DNA of 64,000 bases, taken from assembly GCF_000240165.1 (NCBI RefSeq), contig NC_017585.1, forward strand, positions 1,178,001-1,242,000, read 5' to 3'. This stretch comes from Streptantibioticus cattleyicolor NRRL 8057 = DSM 46488 (GTDB lineage: Bacteria > Actinomycetota > Actinomycetes > Streptomycetales > Streptomycetaceae). The notes below the pieces were generated by a model, which saw nothing but the letters and a program-made list of their open reading frames with translations, was not told the origin of the DNA and ran no database searches. Within the stretch, counting starts at the first letter, position 1. Each line of letters begins with the position of its first letter. Below are positions 58,485 to 64,000 of this stretch, piece by piece. A program made the translations under genes and the position numbers.

Positions 58485-59408
58485 TCACCTGGCGACCCGG
58501 TCGGGTACGGCGGGGGAGGCCGCCGGGCCGGGCGCGGGGGACGCCGTACGGCGCCGGTTGATCAGGACGACACCCAGCACGCTCACCGCGCCTCCGGCCA
58601 GCTCCAGCGGGCGCGGCACCTGAGCGAGCCAGACGAAGGAGACCACCAGCGCCACCGGCGGCACCAGGTACAGCGCCGCGGTCGAGGCGGACAGCGGCAG
58701 TCGGGCCACCGCGTACCCCCAGATGACGAACCCCAGCGCGGACGGCAGCAGCCCCAGGTAGACGGCCGACCCCAGCGCGCCGGCCGGCGCGTGGCGCACC
58801 GCGTGCCAGGCGTCCGGCAGCAGCGGCAGCGCGAAGACGGTGCCGGCGACCATGGCGTAGGTGGCCACCTCCAGCCCGGTGTACCGGCGCAGCAGCGGCT
58901 TGGTGGCGAAGTGGTACACCCCCTGCACCACGGCCGCCGCCAGCACGACCAAGGACGAGACGGTGAACCCCGAGGCGCCGCCGGCCAGGCTGACCACCGC
59001 GGAACCGGCCAGGGCCACCACGCTGCCGACGACCACCTGCCGGGTCAGCCGCTCGCCGAGGAAGACACCGCCCAGCAGGACGCTGAAGACCGGCGCCACG
59101 GCGATCAGCAGACTCGCCGTCCCCGCGGCGACGTGCACCTCGCCCCAGTTGAGCAGCAACTGGTAGACGGTCATCCCGCAGGCGCCGCACAAGGCGATCA
59201 ACGGCAGGTCGCGGCGCCGGGGCAACCGCACCCGGGCCAGCGGTGCCACCACCGCCAGCGCGACGGCCGCCACCGCCAGCCGCAGGAACGACAGCGCCGC
59301 CACCCCCAGCCCCGCGTCACCCACCGCGATCGCGGGGAACGCCGACGCCCACAGCACCACGGTGCCGGCCAGGGCGAGGAACCGCGGCGGGACGATACGC
59401 ACGGACAT
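58485..59408 (-). CDS. EamA (DMT) family transporter
   Basis: The 307-residue protein has ten predicted helices in two EamA repeats, with WASAFPAIAVGD at the start and GLLPSALGFVIWGYAVARLP in the second repeat. It belongs to the RhaT/YdcZ-type metabolite exporters. It is not closely like the EamA protein at 2659-3651. A LysR gene follows on the same strand; the AT-rich upstream region with AACACTAACTGGATC may hold its site. Confidence 0.9.
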   Translation of the reverse strand: MSVRIVPPRFLALAGTVVLWASAFPAIAVGDAGLGVAALSFLRLAVAAVALAVVAPLARVRLPRRRDLPLIALCGACGMTVYQLLLNWGEVHVAAGTASLLIAVAPVFSVLLGGVFLGERLTRQVVVGSVVALAGSAVVSLAGGASGFTVSSLVVLAAAVVQGVYHFATKPLLRRYTGLEVATYAMVAGTVFALPLLPDAWHAVRHAPAGALGSAVYLGLLPSALGFVIWGYAVARLPLSASTAALYLVPPVALVVSFVWLAQVPRPLELAGGAVSVLGVVLINRRRTASPAPGPAASPAVPDRVAR

Positions 59409-59499
59409 GCGCTCCAGCCTCGCCGTCCCCGGGGAATAGATCCAGTTAGTGTTTGTTGCGCGAAGGTTCAGTGGGCCTTACGGTTCCGGCGCGCGGGGG

Positions 59500-60027
59500 T
59501 CAGCCGTGGCGGGCGTCCTCCGGCATCCCGAGGGCCGGCTCGTCGGCGGCGGCGATCAGTTCCCGCAGGGAGCGGACGAGGTCGGTGCGGCGCCGGGCGG
59601 GCAGCCGGCCGACGATCTCGGCGATCTCCCGGTGCCGGTGGGCCATGACCTGGTCGACCAGGTGCCGCCCGTCCCGGGTCAGCCGCAGGATCACCTCCCG
59701 GCGGTTGCCCGGGTTGACCTGCCGGTCCACCAGGCCGTGCGCCTCCAGCTTGTCGACCATGCGCATGGCCGTGGACGGGTTGACGTCCAGCGCCGCCGCC
59801 AGCGCCGCCAGCTTCACCGGTCCCTCGCCGTGCAGCACCACCAGGGTGCGCAGTTGCGGCAGGGTCAGCGCGGGGTCGATGGCGGCGAGCGCCCGGGCCG
59901 AGATGGCCATGAAGAGCCGGGAGGCCGCCAGTACGGCGTCGCTGACGTCCTCGGCGGCGTCGTGGAGGCGTTCGTCCTCCCGGTCCTTCGAGCGCGCCCG
60001 CGGGCCGTGGCTCACCTGATCAGTCAT
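59500..60027 (-). CDS. MarR family regulator
   Basis: The 175-residue protein has a MarR winged helix (LTLPQLRTLVVLHGEG, LAALAAALDVNPSTAMRMVDKLEAHGLV, NRREVILRLT). ATG 60027 is preferred. It is divergent from a ClC-type channel gene across 147 bp, and a well-matched palindrome covers the start of that gene. It likely represses the channel, perhaps under acid or osmotic stress. Confidence 0.92.
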   Translation of the reverse strand: MTDQVSHGPRARSKDREDERLHDAAEDVSDAVLAASRLFMAISARALAAIDPALTLPQLRTLVVLHGEGPVKLAALAAALDVNPSTAMRMVDKLEAHGLVDRQVNPGNRREVILRLTRDGRHLVDQVMAHRHREIAEIVGRLPARRRTDLVRSLRELIAAADEPALGMPEDARHG

Positions 60028-60146
60028 GGTCCCGTTATATCCCGGCCCACGGTCCGTACCGAACGCTTGTGCGTCATCGTTCGGCCGGATCGCGCGGACG
60101 GCCGGTGGCCGGTTCCCGTGCGACCGGGGAGGGGGCGTCTTCATCG

Positions 60147-60169
60147 AAGTCTTGCGTACTGCAATACTT
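60147..60169. promoter_or_regulatory. AAGTCTTGC-N5-GCAATACTT operator of the ClC gene
   Basis: A 9-5-9 inverted repeat with one mismatch ends 5 bp before ATG 60175. It probably covers the transcription start of a very short or leaderless message. The divergent MarR protein is the obvious candidate ligand. Confidence 0.65.
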
Positions 60170-60174
60170 AGACC

Positions 60175-62061
60175 ATGGAAAACATAGCCGCAAAGGCGAG
60201 AGAGAAACTGACACAACGTCAGCATCCGGTGGCCCTCGGCGACTTCACGGTCCGGCCGCGCATGCTGCTGATCACCGCGTGGGCACTGCCGGTGGGCGGG
60301 GCGGGCGCGGTGGCGGCGCTCGCGCTACTGAAGCTGATCGGCCTCGTCACCAACCTGGTCTTCTACCAGCGCGTCCAGTCCTCGCTGGTCGCGCCGGGCC
60401 CCGGCCACCCGTGGTGGCTGGTGCTGGGCGCCCCGGTGGCCGGCGGCCTGGTCATCGGGCTGATGGCCCGGTACGGCACCGAGAAGATCCGCGGCCACGG
60501 CATGCCGGAGGCGATCGAGGCGATCCTGACCGGCGGCAGCCGGGTCGCGCCCCGGGTGGCCGTGCTCAAGCCGATCTCCGCCGCCGTCAGCATCGGCACC
60601 GGCGGCCCGTTCGGCGCCGAGGGCCCGATCATCATGACCGGCGGTGCCATCGGCTCGATCCTCGCGCAGGCGCTGCGGCTGAGCGCCGACGAACGCAAGA
60701 CGCTGCTGGTGTCGGGGGCCGCGGCCGGGATGGCGGCGACGTTCAACTCCCCGCTGGCCGCCGTGCTGTTGGCGGTGGAGCTGCTGCTGTTCGAGTGGCG
60801 GCCCCGCAGCTTCGTCCCGGTGGTGGGGGCGGTCGCGGTGAGCACCGTGTGCCGCGGCTTCCTGCTGGGCACCGCCCCGATCTTCCCGGTGTCCACCGTC
60901 GGGATGCACGTCACCGCGGCCGACAGCGCGCTGTGCGTGGTGGCCGGCGTGCTCGGCGGCGCCCTCGCGGTGGTGGCGACCTGGCTGGTCTACCGCGCCG
61001 AGGACGCCTTCTCCCGGCTGCCGTTCCACTGGATGTGGTGGCCGGCCATCGGCGGCGCCGTCATCGGCGTCGGCGGGCTGATCGAGCCGCGCGCGCTCGG
61101 CGTCGGCTACGACGTCATCGACCAGCTGCTGACCGGCCGGGCCACGGTCTCCCTGATCGTCGGCATCCTGGTGGTCAAGACGCTGATCTGGGGGCTCTCG
61201 CTCGGCTCGGGCACCTCCGGCGGCGTCCTGGCGCCGGTCTTCATGATCGGCGGCGCCGTCGGGGCCGCCGAGGGGCTGCTCTTCCCGCACGTCCTCCCCG
61301 GCTTCTGGGCGATGATGGGGCTGGCCGCGGTGGTCGGCGGCGTGATGCGTTCCCCGCTGACCGGGGTGGTCTTCACCCTGGAGCTCACCCACGCCTGGCC
61401 GGCCGCGCTGCCGCTGCTGATCTCCTCCACCGCCGCCTACGGACTCTCCGTCCTGGTGCTGCGGCGCTCGGTGCTCACCGAGAAGATCGCGCGCCGCGGC
61501 CTCCATCTGACCCGCGAGTACTCCACCGACCCGCTGGAGAGCTTCTTCGTCGCCGAGGTGATGGACCGCCGCCCGGTCGTCCTGCGCCGCGGCGACAGCC
61601 TGGACTCCGCCCTGGCGGCCACCTTGCGCACCGACGGCGGCGAACCCGAGGGCAGGCGGCTCTTCCCGGTCGTCCCGGACGGCGCCGCCTACCCGGTCGC
61701 CGTGGTCACCCGCCGCGCCCTGCTGCACGCCGCCGCCCGGCGGGACCCGGACGGCCCGGCCCCCACGGTCGCCGACATCTGCCGTCCCGCCCCCGTCGTC
61801 CTGCGCCCCGACGACACCCTGCGCCGCGCCGCCTACGTCTTCGCCGAACACGGCGTCACCGAGGCACCCGTCGTCGGCCACGCCCCGGACGAACACGTGG
61901 TGGGCACCGTGGCCCTGCGCCACCTGCTGCACGCCCGGCGCCACGACCTCACCGAGGAACACCACCGCCAGCGGCTGATCATGCGCAGGACCGTGCCGCG
62001 CGACACCCCCCGCCACGAGGACGAGCACGCCCCCGCCGACGGGGACCGCATCGGTTCGTGA
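60175..62061 (+). CDS. ClC-type chloride channel/exchanger with CBS domains
   Basis: The 628-residue protein has the ClC core (about 25-440): GHGMPEAIEAI in place of GSGIPE, GTGGPFGAEGPI with the gating glutamate retained, GSGTSGGVLAP and a late tyrosine region. Two C-terminal CBS domains (about 455-590; VAEVMDRRPVVLRRGDSL, DICRPAPVVLRPDDTL) may bind nucleotides and regulate transport. It could be a channel or an H+/Cl- exchanger. The N-terminus overlaps a degenerate CTGACG-type palindrome (60208-60222). Confidence 0.92.
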   Translation: MENIAAKAREKLTQRQHPVALGDFTVRPRMLLITAWALPVGGAGAVAALALLKLIGLVTNLVFYQRVQSSLVAPGPGHPWWLVLGAPVAGGLVIGLMARYGTEKIRGHGMPEAIEAILTGGSRVAPRVAVLKPISAAVSIGTGGPFGAEGPIIMTGGAIGSILAQALRLSADERKTLLVSGAAAGMAATFNSPLAAVLLAVELLLFEWRPRSFVPVVGAVAVSTVCRGFLLGTAPIFPVSTVGMHVTAADSALCVVAGVLGGALAVVATWLVYRAEDAFSRLPFHWMWWPAIGGAVIGVGGLIEPRALGVGYDVIDQLLTGRATVSLIVGILVVKTLIWGLSLGSGTSGGVLAPVFMIGGAVGAAEGLLFPHVLPGFWAMMGLAAVVGGVMRSPLTGVVFTLELTHAWPAALPLLISSTAAYGLSVLVLRRSVLTEKIARRGLHLTREYSTDPLESFFVAEVMDRRPVVLRRGDSLDSALAATLRTDGGEPEGRRLFPVVPDGAAYPVAVVTRRALLHAAARRDPDGPAPTVADICRPAPVVLRPDDTLRRAAYVFAEHGVTEAPVVGHAPDEHVVGTVALRHLLHARRHDLTEEHHRQRLIMRRTVPRDTPRHEDEHAPADGDRIGS

Positions 62062-62103
62062 CGGCGCCGGTACGCGCCCGTACCCGGCCGCGCCCGCCGG
62101 GGC

Positions 62104-62667
62104 TCAGCGCCTGCCGCGGCGGCCCAGGAGATCCCGCAGCCGGTCGGAGACGGCGGTACCCGGTGCCACCAGCTTGTTCACCGGAGGGGTGTCCGGGGCC
62201 CCGGGGTGCGGGCGGGTGGGCGCGGTCCGCTTGGCGGAGCGCACCTTCTCGCCCAGCTCACGCAGCGTCCCGGGCGGGCAGACGGCCAGCAGCTTGGGGA
62301 AGAGGCGCTGCTCCTCGTCGGTGGCGTGCTCGGTGACCTCGGTGACCAGGGTGAGCAGCAGCTCGTCGAAGTCCGGGTCGTCCGGCTCCCGGTGGGTCAG
62401 CGCGTCGAGGACCCGCTCCACCCGCGCGTGGTCGGCCAGCTCCTTGTCGGCGAGGGCGGCCCCGCCGACCACGCGCTCGCGCACGGCGGGGTAGAGGTAT
62501 TCGCGCTCCGCCTCGGAGTGGCGCACCAGCTCCACCGTGACCTCCGCGACCAGGTCGCCGCGCTCGGCGCTGCCCGGGGCGGCCGAACGGATCCGGTCGA
62601 AGAGCCGCTGCACCCCGCGGTGGTCGGCCGACAGCTCCGCGATGACATCCGCCCGCTCACGCCCCAT
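62104..62667 (-). CDS. Hemerythrin (HHE) domain protein, second copy
   Basis: The 187-residue protein has HHE ligand positions in LSADHRGVQRLFDR, VRHSEAEREYLYP, LADHARVERVLD and EHATDEEQRLFPKL. It shares the layout and a TRPHPG segment with the protein at 36002-36571. GGGAGGAA precedes ATG 62667. It may bind oxygen, NO or iron; it is convergent with the ClC gene and divergent from hypX. Confidence 0.9.
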   Translation of the reverse strand: MGRERADVIAELSADHRGVQRLFDRIRSAAPGSAERGDLVAEVTVELVRHSEAEREYLYPAVRERVVGGAALADKELADHARVERVLDALTHREPDDPDFDELLLTLVTEVTEHATDEEQRLFPKLLAVCPPGTLRELGEKVRSAKRTAPTRPHPGAPDTPPVNKLVAPGTAVSDRLRDLLGRRGRR

Positions 62668-62895
62668 CCGTTCCTCCCGACCGCCGTCCGCCCCGCCCGG
62701 CCACGGGTACCCCGGCCGGGCCGCCCGACACGGCCGGGGTTCAGCCGCACGCCCCACCGCGTACCGGCGAATCGGGTGACCCGGCGGCCGGGGTGCGCCG
62801 GGCCGCCCCGCGCGGCGGTGACCATGAGGGCCGACAGGCCGTGGCACGCGACGCCGGGCGCACGGCACCGGGCACCAGCGGACCGAAGGACGGCC

Positions 62896-64000
62896 ATGCG
62901 CATCCTGCTCGTCGCGTCGGCGTTCAACAGCCTGACCCAACGGGTCTTCGCCGAGCTGAGGGATCTCGGCCACGAGGTGGCGGTGGAGCTGGCGCTCGGT
63001 GGTGACGCGCTGCTGGTCCGGGTGCCGCACCACGCGCCGGACCTGGTGATCGCGCCGATGCTGAAGGCCGCCCTGCCGCGCGAGATCTGGACGGCCTACC
63101 CGTGCTTCGTCGTCCACCCCGGACCGGTCGGCGACCGCGGCCCGTCGTCGCTGGACTGGGCGGTGCTGGAAGGGGCCACCGAATGGGGGGTCACCGTGCT
63201 CCAGGCCGAGGAGGAGATGGACGCCGGCCCGGTGTGGGCCTCGGTGCCCTGCCGGCTCCCCGAGACCGGCAAGAGCGACCTGTACCGCAACGAGATCGCC
63301 GACGCCGCGCTGGACGCCGTCCACCTCGCGGTACGGCGCTTCGAGGACGGCGGCCACCTCCCGGCCCCGCAACCGGACCGCGCGCCCACCGCCACCGGGC
63401 CGGCCCCGACGGTACGGGTCAGACCCGCGATGACCCAGGACGTACGCCGGATCGACTGGACCTCCGACCCCACGGAAACGGTTCTGCGCAAACTGAGGTC
63501 GGCCGATTCCCAACCCGGCGTCCTCGACGTCCTCCTCGGCCGGGAGGTCTTCCTGCACGGCGGACACCGCGCCGAGGCGCTGCGCGGACGCCCGGGGGAA
63601 CTGCTCGCCACCCGGGCCGGCGCGGTCTGCCGGGCCACCGTGGACGGCGCCGTGTGGCTGCCCAGGGCACGGCCGAGGCGACCACCCGGCGGCCCGCGTG
63701 CCGTCGCCCTGCCCACCGCCGCCGCGCTCGGCCCCCGGCTGCCCCCGCTCCCCGAGGCGCCCGAGCCGTCGCTGGACCGGCAGGCCGCCGGGGCCGTCCC
63801 CGACTGGTCCGAGATCCGCTACCGCGAGGCGGGCGAGGCCGGCTTCCTCACCTTCTCCTTCCCCGGCGGCGCGATGAGCACCGCCCAGTGCCGACGGCTG
63901 CTGCGCGCCTACCGGGCCGCCTGCGCCCGCCCCACCTCGGTGCTGGTCCTCGGCGGCCAACGCGACTTCTTCGGCAACGGCATCCACCTCGACGTCATCG
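62896..64000 (+). CDS. hypX: HypX/HoxX, CO-ligand synthesis for [NiFe]-hydrogenase (5' part, runs off the window)
   Basis: The first 368 residues are visible. The N-terminal formyl-THF-binding/hydrolase domain shows FNSLTQRVFAELRDLGHEV, APMLKAALPREIW and the signature HPGPVGDRGPSSLDWA. From about residue 285 it enters the enoyl-CoA-hydratase-like half, with GGQRDFFGNGIHLDVI at the window edge. HypX makes CO from formyl-THF for the active site under aerobic conditions. ATG 62896 follows GAAGGA. It lies more than 60 kb from hypDE at the other edge of the window. Confidence 0.93.
   Translation, partial: MRILLVASAFNSLTQRVFAELRDLGHEVAVELALGGDALLVRVPHHAPDLVIAPMLKAALPREIWTAYPCFVVHPGPVGDRGPSSLDWAVLEGATEWGVTVLQAEEEMDAGPVWASVPCRLPETGKSDLYRNEIADAALDAVHLAVRRFEDGGHLPAPQPDRAPTATGPAPTVRVRPAMTQDVRRIDWTSDPTETVLRKLRSADSQPGVLDVLLGREVFLHGGHRAEALRGRPGELLATRAGAVCRATVDGAVWLPRARPRRPPGGPRAVALPTAAALGPRLPPLPEAPEPSLDRQAAGAVPDWSEIRYREAGEAGFLTFSFPGGAMSTAQCRRLLRAYRAACARPTSVLVLGGQRDFFGNGIHLDVI

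Noticed and set aside
1-64000. Fluorinase or other fluorometabolite genes
   Set aside because: I looked for a SAM-dependent fluorinase-like protein among the genes and found none, so fluorothreonine production cannot be claimed from this window.
1-64000. CRISPR arrays, tRNA or rRNA genes
   Set aside because: No regularly spaced repeats and no cloverleaf-like or rRNA sequence were seen in the intergenic regions.

Overview
The window is very GC-rich DNA with strong GC3 bias, frequent GTG starts, ATGA/GTGA overlaps and gene families typical of a streptomycete-type actinomycete (Streptomyces or a close relative). I annotate about 60 genes and gene remnants. I see no tRNA, rRNA or CRISPR array.

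The two ends carry [NiFe]-hydrogenase maturation genes: the 3' end of hypD and all of hypE on the left, and the 5' part of hypX/hoxX on the right. Everything between looks like accessory chromosome. The most striking locus is at 1.9-6.5 kb. A two-domain PLP threonine transaldolase (SHMT-like domain fused to a class II aldolase domain, the 4-fluorothreonine transaldolase architecture) is divergent from a free-standing YbaK-type tRNA-editing protein, an EamA exporter and a metal-dependent hydrolase. This is the same toolkit as the fthABC system of fluorothreonine producers: make a toxic threonine analogue, deacylate mischarged tRNA, export the product. No fluorinase is visible, so the product is open. 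A long palindrome precedes the exporter-hydrolase pair.

From 7 to 14.3 kb there is an iron module (Fur box, Fur-family repressor, ferritin-VIT membrane protein), a small P-loop kinase, thiI, a HATPase anti-sigma-type protein, a secreted expansin/RlpA-like protein with a long leader, an orphan NarL-type regulator and an AraC regulator. From 14.5 to 22.8 kb lies a five-gene minus-strand operon resembling a minimal type VII secretion system: an FHA-bearing EssC/EccC-like ATPase, two WXG100-size proteins, a large helical protein broken by a frameshift, and a membrane Ser/Thr kinase with a peptidoglycan-binding domain.

From 23 to 37.8 kb come a macrolide-type glycosyltransferase with a divergent TetR, a tautomerase-like protein, aldo/keto reductase and LysR, a repetitive secreted Gly/Lys protein, a large LuxR regulator, secreted M1 and M4 metalloproteases, a hemerythrin and an epoxide-hydrolase-like enzyme. 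From 37.8 to 40 kb is a cold-shock region: the 3' stump of a csp gene, a DEAD-box helicase, and an intact convergent csp gene whose leader contains an intrinsic terminator. A PadR-ABC-FtsX operon, an amidase, and an RHH-VOC-methyltransferase group follow.

Two different tandem IS110-family elements sit at 47.6-50.5 kb, each with about 200-250 bp of non-coding DNA before the transposase, a possible bridge-RNA site. After them come a TetR whose last codons lie at the IS edge, DUF488, a maltokinase-cap protein, a decayed MFS/alcohol-dehydrogenase chimera, an MFS exporter, a second tautomerase, MarR and LysR regulators with hydrolase and EamA partners, a MarR-controlled ClC channel with CBS domains, a second hemerythrin and hypX. 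Short palindromes CTGACG-N3-CGTCAG recur at gene 3' ends.
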